Notes: generated from the letters alone by a model not told the origin. A stretch of 64,000 nucleotides of DNA from Arthrobacter gandavensis (GCF_009192735.1 NZ_VTFU01000003.1:470386-534385); one strand, 5' to 3'. Numbered from the stretch's first letter, positions 50,297-58,991 are shown. Made by a program: numbers and translations.

Positions 50297-50667
50297 GGGG
50301 ATGATCGGTTTCGACGGTGTTTGCCGCGACAGGGGAAGCGGGCCGAGGATGCAGAGTTATCTCGCTAACGCTCTCTGCAAAAAAATAAGTGCCAAACCTA
50401 TGCGCACTGACTTCGCCCTTGCTGCCTAAGCAGTAAGGCACAGTCCGTCAGCCCGGAGTTGCTCTCGCTCCGGTGTCTGGCGTCGTTTAGAGGGCCACTG
50501 CTGAACACCCAAGCCGTGAGGGTGTTCGGGACACTTTAACGGCTGGGCCCGGATCAGCCGCACGTCTGTACGACGGCTGGGGCCAAGAAAATCCGACGCA
50601 GACTGCGCCCGGAGAAGCCCTTTCAACACAACATCGGACGGGGGTTCGATTCCCCCCATCTCCACCA
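50297..50667 (+). ncRNA. ssrA: tmRNA (SsrA)
   Basis: Transfer-messenger RNA rescuing stalled ribosomes, 371 nt. The 5' end GGGGATG pairs with 3' CATCTCC (7 bp, one G-U) before ACCA, and GGTTCGATTCC near the 3' end is the T-loop. The resume codon is GCC at 50391, after the ATAAGT determinant, giving the tag AKPMRTDFALAA and a TAA at 50427. Reading from the earlier GCA at 50377 hits a stop after three codons, which excludes it. The TTCGAC after the acceptor is the D-loop-like element. Confidence 0.97.
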
Positions 50668-50686
50668 CCGGCACCAGCCGGATACT

Positions 50687-50724
50687 GAAGGCCTGCCCGG
50701 CAACGGGCGGGCCTTCGGCGTTTT
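50687..50724 (+). terminator. Terminator of tmRNA
   Basis: GAAGGCCTGCCCG pairs with CGGGCGGGCCTTC (one G-U), followed by GGCGTTTTGT, 20 bp after the tmRNA CCA end. Confidence 0.85.
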
Positions 50725-50778
50725 GTCGTGCTGCTGAAAATTCGGGCCTGCTGAGTGCCCGGGCGCTTGAATTCCGCC

Positions 50779-51135
50779 CTACTGAAACTCCCTCGGGATG
50801 ACCGTTCCCTGGTGAAACCGCAGCCGTGCCGTGGCTCCCGAGGTGTCCCACACCGAGGCGTGCCGGCTCTGCCGGGTTCCGGTCCGAAGCCGGTAGGTCA
50901 GGAGGACAAGATGCTCAGCCAGGTCAACGAAGCCCCATTCGTCCGCATCCGGCGCCGGACGCAGGGCCTCCCCGCCAAGGGCATCAATGACTTCGGCTCG
51001 CGTCCAACGGCGTCCGGAACGGCCGATCTCGACAAATTCCGGGTGAAGCAGCTCCTCCATCCGGGCTGCCTGACTCCGCGTGGAGGACTCGAGAAGTTCC
51101 AATTCAGCGTTTTGAACATCCGCATGTTGATTCAT
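50779..51135 (-). CDS. DUF4440 (SnoaL/NTF2-like) protein
   Basis: 118 residues. ELELLESSTRSQAARMEELLHPEFVEIGRSGRRWTRAEVID is the typical first half of DUF4440 proteins, and the second half forms the curved sheet (HLVLLTYRLRT, HASVWD). The ATG at 51135 is used because a longer frame overlaps the divergent gene. Function unknown; such proteins bind small ligands. Confidence 0.82.
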   Translation of the reverse strand: MNQHADVQNAELELLESSTRSQAARMEELLHPEFVEIGRSGRRWTRAEVIDALGGEALRPAPDADEWGFVDLAEHLVLLTYRLRTGTRQSRHASVWDTSGATARLRFHQGTVIPREFQ

Positions 51136-51218
51136 GCGATCAGTGTGCCTGATTCGGTCCGGTCTCCTAGGCTGGGTTCCACGGAAACGCAGGACGACCC
51201 CAGGCAGGGAGGCCAAAC

Positions 51219-51710
51219 ATGACGGGACGCGGACGCACACTGCTCAAGGCGGCAGGCACCGGAGCCGCGGCGGGACTGGTGGGCGTGGCGGTGATGACCG
51301 CCGGCGAAAAGGCGGAGCAGCTGCTCACCTCCCGGCCCAATTCGTACGTGCCGGCCCGGACGCTGCTGACCCTGCTGGGCAAAAAACCGGACGACGGCGC
51401 ACAGCCGCCCGGCTGGAATCACGCCATGCACTGGGGAACCGGAGCGGTGCTCGGTGCGCTGCGGGGTGTCTGGTCAGTGACGGGCATCCGGGGACCGGTG
51501 GCCAACAGCACCCACACCGTGGTGCGGCTGGCCACGGACCAGACCCTGGAAAATGCCACCGGTGTCGGAGCTCCGCCGTCGTCATGGCCGGCCGGTGAAA
51601 CCGTGGTGGATGTGTGGCACAAGGCCGTGTATTCGTGGGTGACCGGGGCGGTCAGCGATGCGTGGATAGCGCCGGTGCTGGAATCACGCCGGGGAACCAC
51701 CAGCCACTGA
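51219..51710 (+). CDS. Conserved hypothetical membrane-associated protein
   Basis: 163 residues with an Ala/Gly-rich helix at about 8-28 (AAGTGAAAGLVGVAVMT), then a predicted hydrophilic-to-helical region with HWGTGAVLGALRGVW (about 69-85) and WHKAVYSWVTGAVSDAW near the end. It resembles small actinobacterial membrane proteins of unknown role. It is divergent from the DUF4440 gene and convergent with galK. Confidence 0.65.
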   Translation: MTGRGRTLLKAAGTGAAAGLVGVAVMTAGEKAEQLLTSRPNSYVPARTLLTLLGKKPDDGAQPPGWNHAMHWGTGAVLGALRGVWSVTGIRGPVANSTHTVVRLATDQTLENATGVGAPPSSWPAGETVVDVWHKAVYSWVTGAVSDAWIAPVLESRRGTTSH

Positions 51711-51732
51711 GCGTACGCGCCGTCTGCCGGTC

Positions 51733-52890
51733 CTAGACCTCCACCCGGCCGGCACCGGCGTCCGGCAGCACCGTGAAGAGGGCCGGAGCGGCATAACCCG
51801 CCGCAGCAAAGGCGCGGGTCACCGCGTCAGTGACAGCACCGGCGTCGTCGACCGGCACGAGCGCGATGGCCGAGCCGCCAAAGCCGCCGCCGGTCATCCG
51901 GGCTCCAAGCGCTCCGGCGCCGAGCGACGTTTCCACTGCCAGGTCCAGCTCCGGGCAGGAGATTTCAAAGTCGTCGCGCATGGAGGCATGGCTTTCGTTG
52001 AGCAGCGGCCCGAGCTTGGACGGACCGGATTCCCGCAGGACCTCCACAGCGGCCAGCACCCGGGCGTTCTCAGTCACGATGTGCCGGACCCGCCGGAAGG
52101 TTTCCTCATCAAGCACGTCGGCGGCTGCGGCGAGATCATCCGTGGTGAGGTCCCGCAGAGCCGGTACCCCCATGGCCTTGGCGCCCTTCTCGCAGGATGC
52201 GCGCCGCGAAGCATAACCGCCGGTGGAATGTTCGTGGCTGACCTTCGTGTCAATGACCAGCAGGGCAAGGCCGCTGCCGGCCAGGTCCAGCGGCACCAGC
52301 TGGGCTTCCCGGCTGCGGCAGTCGAGGAAGACCGCGTGTCCTTCCTCGCCGAGCAGGGATGCGGACTGGTCCATGATTCCGGTGGGTGCGCCAACCATGA
52401 GATTCTCGGCGCGCTGGCCCAGGGCGGCCAGTTCGGGCCCGCTCAGTCCGGCCTCAAAGAGGTCGTTGGCCATGACCGCGACGGCGCATTCCAGCGCAGC
52501 CGAGGACGACAGGCCAGCACCCACCGGCACGTCCGAATCCAGGAGTATGTCGACGCCGGGGACCTTGATGCCGTGGTCCTCGAAGGCCCACAGCACGCCC
52601 AGCGGATAGGCGGCCCAGCCGTCGATGCTGCCCGGCGCCAGGTCGTCCAGGTGCGCGCCGGCGGTGCTTCCGCCACCAAAAGCGGAATGGACGACGGCGG
52701 TGCGGTCAGTGCGCGGCGCTGCGGCCACCGACGTCGTGCGGTTAATGGCGAACGGCAGCACAAATCCGTCGTTGTAGTCGGTGTGCTCGCCAATCAGGTT
52801 GACCCGCCCCGGGGCGGACCAGATTCCCGCCGGCTCCCGGCCGAAGCGGTCGGTGAAGGCAGCGGCAAGTTCAGGGGTGGAGAGGGTCAT
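51733..52890 (-). CDS. galK: Galactokinase
   Basis: Phosphorylates galactose to galactose-1-phosphate (Leloir pathway, cytoplasm). 385 residues with the galactokinase signature GRVNLIGEHTDYNDGF, the GHMP ATP motif VPVGAGLSSSAALECA and ARMTGGGFGGSAIALV. ATG 52890 overlaps the galT stop (ATGA); the open frame continues upstream without homology and was rejected. It is second gene of galTK on the minus strand. Confidence 0.95.
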   Translation of the reverse strand: MTLSTPELAAAFTDRFGREPAGIWSAPGRVNLIGEHTDYNDGFVLPFAINRTTSVAAAPRTDRTAVVHSAFGGGSTAGAHLDDLAPGSIDGWAAYPLGVLWAFEDHGIKVPGVDILLDSDVPVGAGLSSSAALECAVAVMANDLFEAGLSGPELAALGQRAENLMVGAPTGIMDQSASLLGEEGHAVFLDCRSREAQLVPLDLAGSGLALLVIDTKVSHEHSTGGYASRRASCEKGAKAMGVPALRDLTTDDLAAAADVLDEETFRRVRHIVTENARVLAAVEVLRESGPSKLGPLLNESHASMRDDFEISCPELDLAVETSLGAGALGARMTGGGFGGSAIALVPVDDAGAVTDAVTRAFAAAGYAAPALFTVLPDAGAGRVEV

Positions 52891-54047
52891 GACAGGGCCT
52901 TTCCGGCGGGCTGCGCCTTGGCAATGGAGGAGGGGGCGGCGGCAGTGGGGGAGGGGACGGCGCGCAGGGCAGCTGCCACCTGTTCGGGAAGCGTGTCGTT
53001 GATGAACGCGCCCATTGCCGCTTCGGAGCCGGCCAGGAACTTGAGTTTGTCCTCCGCGCGGCGGGGCGAGGTGAGTTGGAGGTGCAGGCGGCTTGCCGGG
53101 CGGAGGCGGGCCTCCAGCGGTGCCTGGTGCCATGCCGCAATGTAGGGGGTGGGAGTGGAGTAGAGGCCGTCAACGCGGCCCAGCAGGTCAAGGTAGACCG
53201 ACGTCAGGTCATCACGCTCATCGTCGTTCAGTTCGGCAAGGTCCGCCACCTGGCGGTGCGGAACCAGATGAACCTCCAGGGGCCACCGGGCGGCAAAAGG
53301 CACAAAGGCACTGAAGTGGCGGCCTTCGAGGATCATTCGCTCGCCTGCTGTCCGCTCCGCGTCCAGTGCCGCTCCCAGGAGGGTTTGCTGTCCGCCGGAG
53401 GCTTCATGGAATGCGGCGGCCTGCTGCGCCATGACCGCGGAGCGGGGAGGAATGAACGGGTAGGCATAGATCTGCCCGTGCGGATGCAGCAGGGTCACGC
53501 CGATGTCCGCGCCGCGGTTTTCGAAGCAGAACACCTGCCGGATGCCTTCCATTGCCGACAGCGCCTCGGTGCGCTGCGCCCAAGCGTCCACCACGGTGCG
53601 GGCACGCTCGTGGGACAGGGACCCAAACGATCCCTCGTGCGCGGAGTCGAACGCCACCACTTCACAGCGGCCGTAGGCGGGCGCCGTCGCACCCCACGCC
53701 GGGTTGTCCGGGAGGACCCCAAGATCCGGGCCGAAGGACGGAAAGCGGTTCTCGAACACCACCACCTCATAGTCCTCCGCCGGGATTTCGGAGGCGCGCG
53801 ACGGCGACGAGGGGCACAGCGGGCACTGGTCGGCGGGCGGCAAATGGGTGCGCGACTGGCGGTGCGCGGCGACCGCGATCCATTCACCGGTCAGGGCGTC
53901 AAACCGTGCGGTGCCGTTACCCGGCCGCGGCGGCAGCCCCCGGCTGTCGGCGGGGGCAGCCGCACGGCGGCGGGCGGTCTCGGCGGAGGCGTCAAAATAG
54001 ATGAGTTCCCGGCCGTCGGATAGCCGCGTGCTGGTGGAGACTGTCAT
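52887..54047 (-). CDS. galT: Galactose-1-phosphate uridylyltransferase
   Basis: Transfers UMP between UDP-glucose and galactose-1-phosphate. 386 residues with the zinc cysteines QCPLCPSS and the active-site LLHPHGQIYAYP (His-Pro-His). ATG 54047 follows AAGGA by 5 bases and is preferred to a GTG eleven codons upstream. It is the first gene of a galTK operon; no galE is nearby. Confidence 0.94.
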   Translation of the reverse strand: MTVSTSTRLSDGRELIYFDASAETARRRAAAPADSRGLPPRPGNGTARFDALTGEWIAVAAHRQSRTHLPPADQCPLCPSSPSRASEIPAEDYEVVVFENRFPSFGPDLGVLPDNPAWGATAPAYGRCEVVAFDSAHEGSFGSLSHERARTVVDAWAQRTEALSAMEGIRQVFCFENRGADIGVTLLHPHGQIYAYPFIPPRSAVMAQQAAAFHEASGGQQTLLGAALDAERTAGERMILEGRHFSAFVPFAARWPLEVHLVPHRQVADLAELNDDERDDLTSVYLDLLGRVDGLYSTPTPYIAAWHQAPLEARLRPASRLHLQLTSPRRAEDKLKFLAGSEAAMGAFINDTLPEQVAAALRAVPSPTAAAPSSIAKAQPAGKALS

Positions 54048-54150
54048 GAATTCCTTAGTCGGCCGGTCGCTGGAATTCACAGACTATCCCAAGCCGCAGC
54101 GCCATCTGCGGGTGTGACAGGGCCGTGCGGAACCCGCCGCCGCGGGACGG

Positions 54151-54990
54151 CTACAGAATGGGGCGGCCGCCCGTCACGGCGACGCGCGCACCCGAAATGT
54201 AGCTGCCGTCGTCGGACGCCAGGAGTACGTACACCGGGGCCAGTTCCGCGGGCTGCCCGGGACGTCCCAGCGGCGTATCGGAGCCGAAGGACGCCACTTT
54301 TTCCGGCGGCATGGTGGCGGGAATCAACGGGGTCCAGATCGGTCCCGGGGCCACGCTGTTCACCCTGATGCCCTTCTCGCCCAGCAGCTGTGCCAGGCTG
54401 GCGGAGAAGTTGGCGATGGCCGACTTTGTTGCGGCGTACGGCGCGAGCGTGGGGCTGGGCATGTCCGAGTTCACCGAAGAGCTGCCGATGATCGAAGAGC
54501 CCGGAGCCATGTGGGGAAGCGCGGCCTTCACGAGGTAGAACATCGCGTTGATGTTGACCTTGAAGGTGTACTCCCACTCTTCGTCGGAAATCTCGTCGAG
54601 GGACTCATGGTTCATTTGATAGGCGGCATTGTTCACGAGGATGTCGACCTTGCCGAACTCACGAACCGCGGTGTCGATGACCTTGCGGCACTGCTCGGCC
54701 GTGTCCAGATCTCCGGGAACCAGCACGGCGCGGCGGCCGGCCTCTTCCACCCAGCGGGCCGTTTCCTTCGCGTCGTCGTCCTCGTTCAGGTAGGAGATGA
54801 CGACGTCGGCGCCTTCACGCGCGTACGCAATCGCCACCGCCCGTCCGATGCCGCTGTCGCCGCCGGTAATCACCGCGGTCTTGTCCGTCAGCTTGCCCAT
54901 CCCACGGTATGTCTTCTCGCCGCAGTCCGGGGTGGGGGTCATCTCGCCCTGGGTGCCCGGGGTGTCCTGCTGCTGTTCCGGCTGGTTCAT
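54151..54990 (-). CDS. Short-chain dehydrogenase, general-stress (YdaD/YghA) type
   Basis: 279 residues. A hydrophilic N-terminus (QQQDTPGTQGEMTPTPDCGE) precedes the Rossmann motif VITGGDSGIGRAVA. The catalytic Ser lies in IIGSSSVN and Tyr/Lys in APYAATKSA, with NNAAYQ on strand 4. This N-terminal extension is characteristic of stress-induced SDRs such as YdaD and YhxD. It lies opposite a pair of small acidic proteins, consistent with a stress locus. The substrate is unknown. Confidence 0.87.
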   Translation of the reverse strand: MNQPEQQQDTPGTQGEMTPTPDCGEKTYRGMGKLTDKTAVITGGDSGIGRAVAIAYAREGADVVISYLNEDDDAKETARWVEEAGRRAVLVPGDLDTAEQCRKVIDTAVREFGKVDILVNNAAYQMNHESLDEISDEEWEYTFKVNINAMFYLVKAALPHMAPGSSIIGSSSVNSDMPSPTLAPYAATKSAIANFSASLAQLLGEKGIRVNSVAPGPIWTPLIPATMPPEKVASFGSDTPLGRPGQPAELAPVYVLLASDDGSYISGARVAVTGGRPIL

Positions 54991-55149
54991 GACTGTCCTT
55001 TCACTGGAAAAGTGCTAAGCAGGCTTATAATCTAGTGGTGTTGGCGATGGTTGTGAAGCCCTAATTTCGGCTCACCCGCAGCCCGCCGGCGGACCTGGAC
55101 AGCCTCCACGCTGCTGTGCCGAAGCAGCTGTGATCAGCAAAGGAGAAGA

Positions 55150-55386
55150 ATGATGGCCACCGCAGATGACCGTTCCGCCATGCCGGCGCAGAACGAAGCC
55201 GATGCCCTGGAACAGCAGGCTCCCGCGATCCCGGAGGCGCAGGAGGATGCCGGAATCCAGGATCCGGTCCGCGCGCACGGAGATCCGCTGCGGCCGGAGG
55301 GTTCGGAGGCTGACCGGCTTGAGCAGGACGCCGACGGCGGGATGGCTCCCGATGAAGACGACTATCCCCGCGGCGGCGCCGGCTGA
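55150..55386 (+). CDS. Small acidic hypothetical protein
   Basis: 78 residues, rich in Asp/Glu/Pro/Ala with no hydrophobic core, predicted disordered. The EADALEQQ and SEADRLEQDAD motifs recur, suggesting an internal duplication. AAAGGAG lies about 5 bases before the ATG. Similar short acidic proteins are common next to stress genes in Arthrobacter. It is followed 51 bases later by another small gene with its own strong ribosome-binding site. Confidence 0.7.
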   Translation: MMATADDRSAMPAQNEADALEQQAPAIPEAQEDAGIQDPVRAHGDPLRPEGSEADRLEQDADGGMAPDEDDYPRGGAG

Positions 55387-55437
55387 AGGCAGCCGAAGGG
55401 AAGACCTGGAAACCGCTCAAGATACAGGAGGAAGAAG

Positions 55438-55776
55438 ATGACTGATTCACCCGCTCACGATGACCTGCAGCTGCCCGGCTATGATCACCTTCCGCTCGGT
55501 TCCCTGCCCTCCCGGATCCATCCGCTCGATGAAGCCGGAGTGTCCGGGCTGCTGGCCTACGAACGGGCGCACGCCAACCGGCTGCCCGTCATCCAGGTTC
55601 TTGAGCACAGGCTCGAGGCGCTGCGCGGCGGTGAAGAGCCCAGCGGTTCGGTTCCGGAAGATATGCCCGAGATGACGCAGAACCAGCAGGGATCCAAGGT
55701 CTCCCCGGCAACCACCGGCCCCAAGATTAATCCGCCGTCGCAGGGTGATCCCACCAACCCGGCGCAGCCGCGCTAG
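55438..55776 (+). CDS. Conserved small protein (LPLGSL-RIxxL family)
   Basis: 112 residues. The conserved block YDHLPLGSLPSRIHPLDEAGVSGLLAYERAHANRLPVIQVLEHRLEALRGG is a helical module found in small actinobacterial proteins. A disordered Gln/Pro/Thr-rich tail follows. AGGAGG lies 6 bases before the ATG. Function unknown, possibly stress-related through its neighbours. Confidence 0.75.
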   Translation: MTDSPAHDDLQLPGYDHLPLGSLPSRIHPLDEAGVSGLLAYERAHANRLPVIQVLEHRLEALRGGEEPSGSVPEDMPEMTQNQQGSKVSPATTGPKINPPSQGDPTNPAQPR

Positions 55777-55849
55777 GAACTTGAGCCGGGCCTGGCTGGC
55801 AGGTGAGGCAGGCCGCAGGTGAGGCAGGCAGGCAGGTCGGCCCTGCCGG

Positions 55850-56701
55850 TCAGGCGGCCCGGTCAGCTGACGCCCGGGGATGCTGGTGTGCTCCATGAGG
55901 GTGCACGCCCAGGCTTTGCCTGGTGTGGCTCTCCAAGTCAGCGATCGCCTGGTCCGGAAGATCGATGATGCCCCGCAGGGAACCGCGCAGGCTGCGGTAG
56001 GCCGCCTCAACCTCCGAAGGGGTGGCGGCGCCGTCCAGGATGATGTTCAGCGCCTGCCGGGCCGTGGCCAGCTTGCTGCGCTCGGCATCGCTGAGCTTTG
56101 ACTGGCCGCAGCGCCGCGCGTACTTTTCGGCAGTAATCAGGGCAACTTCGAAGCGGTCCACGGCACGGTGGAGCTTTGATCCCTCCGCGTGGCCGCGGCC
56201 GATGTCCAGGGCTTCCGCCTCTGCGGCGCGGATGCCCTGCATGGCCACGATGACGTCGCGGATCACGGGATCTGAGTAATCGGTCATGGCCGGGTAGTCG
56301 ATCATGAGCGAAACATCGGTTTCGTAGCGGGACCACTTCACCAGCAGATCGTCACGGCGCTGGTGCAGCCGGCGCCAGGATTCGGCCCGGGCCGCGGCGT
56401 CGTCGCGCCGGTTCTGCTTCCGGCGGGCCCGGCGCCTGAGTCCGCGCACGCCCACGGCCAGCAGTACTGCCGCTCCGATGAACAGCGACGGTGCCAGGAA
56501 CACGCCGAAGAACGAGAGGATCGAGGGGCCGTCGTCGAATTCCCGGTAAGAATCGGAGCCGTCCATCATCTCGGAGGATTCAGAGAAGACCCAGTCGATC
56601 ATCTGGAAGGCGCCGTAGCCCAGGACCGCCACCAGGCCGGCGGTAAAGGCCGTGAAAATCAGGGCAGCCACCGCGACTTTTTTCGCCAGTCTCTTCAGCA
56701 T
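55850..56701 (-). CDS. Membrane protein with cytoplasmic helical domain
   Basis: 283 residues. Hydrophobic helices at about 9-38 and 60-88 flank an acidic extracellular loop (SESSEMMDGSDSYREFDDG), followed by a basic stop-transfer RRRARRKQNRR. The ~185-residue cytoplasmic region is highly charged and helical (SWRRLHQRRDDLLVKWSRYETDVSLM). I do not recognise a family; it could be a scaffold or sensor at the membrane. Confidence 0.72.
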   Translation of the reverse strand: MLKRLAKKVAVAALIFTAFTAGLVAVLGYGAFQMIDWVFSESSEMMDGSDSYREFDDGPSILSFFGVFLAPSLFIGAAVLLAVGVRGLRRRARRKQNRRDDAAARAESWRRLHQRRDDLLVKWSRYETDVSLMIDYPAMTDYSDPVIRDVIVAMQGIRAAEAEALDIGRGHAEGSKLHRAVDRFEVALITAEKYARRCGQSKLSDAERSKLATARQALNIILDGAATPSEVEAAYRSLRGSLRGIIDLPDQAIADLESHTRQSLGVHPHGAHQHPRASADRAA

Positions 56702-56752
56702 GGCGCCAGCTTACCGAGTGCGGGGCCTCGGGCACAGGGGATGCCGGGTATC

Positions 56753-57406
56753 TCACACGAACGCCAGGACCGGTCCGGCCAGCTCGCCGCCGATCTGCTC
56801 CGGAGGGCGCTTGTTTCCACGCACCTCAAAGGAGTGGTTGCCGCCTTCGATCCGCTGGACAGCGGCATTTGGCCCAACGCGCTCAGCGACGGGTTCCAGT
56901 TCCCCGGGCAGTGCGAACGGGTCCCGGGTTCCCTGCAGGAACAGCATCGGCAGGGTCAGTCCGTACAGATGTTCGTCGCGCATCTTCTCCGGCTTGCCCG
57001 GCGGATGCAGCGGATAGCCGAGGAGGATCAGCCCCGCCGTCGGCATGCCTTCGGCGGCGGCCATCGAGGCCATCCGGCCGCCGAAGGATTTTCCGCAGGC
57101 CCACAGCGGCAGGCCGGCGGTGCGCGCCGCGGCAGCCTCCATGGCATCCCGCCACGCCTGGATGGCGGCCGGGGGACGGTCCGGAAACTTCTTCCCGGCC
57201 TCGCGGTAGGGGAAGTTGAAGCGCAGCGTGGCGACTCCGCCGTCATTGAGCGCATTAGTGAAACCGGTGAGGAACGGATGATCCATCCCGGCGCCGGCCC
57301 CGTGCGCGACGATGATGGCCGCAGTTGCGTCCGGGGGCGCGGCGAAGGCGGCCGAGACTTCGGTTGCGCCGCTCGGAAAAAGAAACTGTTCGTGCTGGAT
57401 GGGCAT
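56753..57406 (-). CDS. KANL3/Tex30-like alpha/beta hydrolase
   Basis: 217-residue hydrolase with IIVAHGAGAGMDHPFL (oxyanion region), the nucleophile motif ACGKSFGGRMAS, the acid in FLQGTRDPFA and the His in EGGNHSF. The GKSFGG elbow is the hallmark of the KANL3/Tex30/dienelactone-hydrolase-like group. ATG 57406 was chosen; the frame upstream has no homology. The substrate is unknown. Confidence 0.85.
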   Translation of the reverse strand: MPIQHEQFLFPSGATEVSAAFAAPPDATAAIIVAHGAGAGMDHPFLTGFTNALNDGGVATLRFNFPYREAGKKFPDRPPAAIQAWRDAMEAAAARTAGLPLWACGKSFGGRMASMAAAEGMPTAGLILLGYPLHPPGKPEKMRDEHLYGLTLPMLFLQGTRDPFALPGELEPVAERVGPNAAVQRIEGGNHSFEVRGNKRPPEQIGGELAGPVLAFV

Positions 57407-57578
57407 GTCCTTCAATTTACGCGGCCCGCGCCCGGGTGTTCTTACCGTCCGGGATGCTCCGTTGCTGCCGTCGATTTCCACCACGCAGCCCGGGACACGG
57501 TGGCGGTTATATCCGCCATCCGGGATGACCAGCTGACGGGGCGGGATCCCGGCTGGGTCCCCGAAATCTGATCGGCCG

Positions 57579-58868
57579 TCACCGGAAAAGGCTGAGGGAC
57601 TTCTCCCGAAGCAGCGGGAGTGCGGCGGCCCCCGACAGCAGGGCCCACACCACCAGCAACGGAACGGGGCCGGCCGCCGCTGCGGCCGCACCGCCCAGGA
57701 CCGCGGCCACGGGCATGACGCCCAGGGTCAGTGTGCGCTGCGCGGAACCGACGGTGGCGAGCTTCTCCGGTGCCACCGCTGAGACCGACACGAGGAAACT
57801 CCAAGCCAGTGACTGCGCGGCCAGCCACCCAATGTCGGCTCCGGGGAGCCATTGGCAAGCCGCGGCCAGTCCCACCGCGGGAACGGCCAGCAGCGCTGCT
57901 CCGGTCCGCAGGACCTTCAGCCCCAGTCGGGAGGTGAGGCGCGGCGCCGCGGCAGCGCCGGCCATCGCGCCGGCCGCCGACACCAGGCCCAGGGCGGCAT
58001 AAACCGCCGGCTCTATGCCCAAATCCCTGAGAACAAAAACCGGCAGGACGGTGTTCCCCAGCATTGCTCCGGCGTTGGTCAGGCACCCGGACAGCGTCAG
58101 TGCCCACAAGGCCGGGGTCCGCCGCAGGATGGTGAAGCCGTGGCGGAACTGTCCGCCCGCACGGTTCCTCGGCGCCGGGCGGGCGGGGCTGACCCGGATG
58201 CCCCGCTGGAACAGCAGCGAACCCGCATACGAGGCTGCTGCTGCCAGCATCATGGCCGGCAGCCCGAGCAGCGCCAGGGCGGCACTGCCTGCGGCCGCCG
58301 CCGTCGTCGATGCACCCTGGTTCACCAGCGCCAGGCGGGAATAGGCGGACTTCAGCCCCGCAGCCGGCACGGCCGCGGGAATGACGGTGCTCTGCGCCGC
58401 GGTGAAGACCAGATCGGCCACTCCCAGGAGGATGGCGGCGCCCAGCAGGGCAGGTCCGGACAGCAGATCGGTCCAGTATCCCGCCGCAAGAAGCGTGCCA
58501 ACGAGGCAGCGGGTGAGGGTTGAAGCGGCCATCGCGCCGGTCCTGTTCCGGATCCGGTCGATCAGCATTCCAACCGGCATGCCCAGCAGGAGGAAAGCGG
58601 TGAGGCTGACGGCGTTCAGCAGGCCCACAAAGCCGGTGCCGAGACCCAGGACTGCCACGGCGAGGATGGGCAGCAGCGTGCGGGTCAGGGCATCACCGAA
58701 ACCCTCAGCGCCGCTGGTGGCCAGGATGAACCTCAAGGGCCGGCCGGATGCGGAGGAAGGTCCGCTGGGACCGGAGGCGGGCGCCGGGTCGGAGCCTTTC
58801 CTGGCTGGCTGGGTTTCCATGCGTCTGTCTTCCATGCCCCTGTCTTCCATGGCTCTGCTGTTTTCCAT
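57579..58868 (-). CDS. MFS transporter (putative drug exporter)
   Basis: 429 residues, twelve hydrophobic segments, with the loop motif GMPVGMLIDRIRNRTGAM after TM2 typical of MFS_1 exporters. The N-terminus repeats MENSRAMEDRGMEDRRMET, created by a 15-18-bp DNA repeat holding four candidate ATGs. ATG 58868 is the only one with a good GGGGAGG upstream. A perfect 17-bp palindrome lies 50 bp before the start, shared with the divergent zinc-finger/HTH gene. Confidence 0.83.
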   Translation of the reverse strand: MENSRAMEDRGMEDRRMETQPARKGSDPAPASGPSGPSSASGRPLRFILATSGAEGFGDALTRTLLPILAVAVLGLGTGFVGLLNAVSLTAFLLLGMPVGMLIDRIRNRTGAMAASTLTRCLVGTLLAAGYWTDLLSGPALLGAAILLGVADLVFTAAQSTVIPAAVPAAGLKSAYSRLALVNQGASTTAAAAGSAALALLGLPAMMLAAAASYAGSLLFQRGIRVSPARPAPRNRAGGQFRHGFTILRRTPALWALTLSGCLTNAGAMLGNTVLPVFVLRDLGIEPAVYAALGLVSAAGAMAGAAAAPRLTSRLGLKVLRTGAALLAVPAVGLAAACQWLPGADIGWLAAQSLAWSFLVSVSAVAPEKLATVGSAQRTLTLGVMPVAAVLGGAAAAAAGPVPLLVVWALLSGAAALPLLREKSLSLFR

Positions 58869-58917
58869 GATTCCGCCTCCCCTCGCCGTCAGAAAGGTCC
58901 TGACAGTGCGACAGTCT

Positions 58918-58934
58918 GTCAGGCAATGCCTGAC
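58918..58934. promoter_or_regulatory. Perfect palindromic operator between MFS exporter and zinc-finger/HTH gene
   Basis: GTCAGGCA-A-TGCCTGAC, 8-bp perfect arms with a one-base spacer. It overlaps a second inverted repeat, CTGACAG (58900-58906) with CTGTCAG (58916-58922). Two overlapping dyads in a 123-bp divergent gap suggest repressor binding. Confidence 0.7.
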
Positions 58935-58991
58935 ACGGCAAGGGGGTGAAGCTGGCGGGGATTTCAGGCAGGGCAGCCGTAGGCTGGGGGA

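Noticed and set aside
50377..50388. GCA at 50377 as tmRNA resume codon
   Set aside because: That frame terminates after three codons. GCC at 50391 follows the ATAAGT determinant and gives a normal 12-residue tag.
51733..53133. Extended galactokinase start far inside galT
   Set aside because: The upstream 81 residues have no homology, while the ATG overlapping the galT stop begins the normal galactokinase N-terminus.
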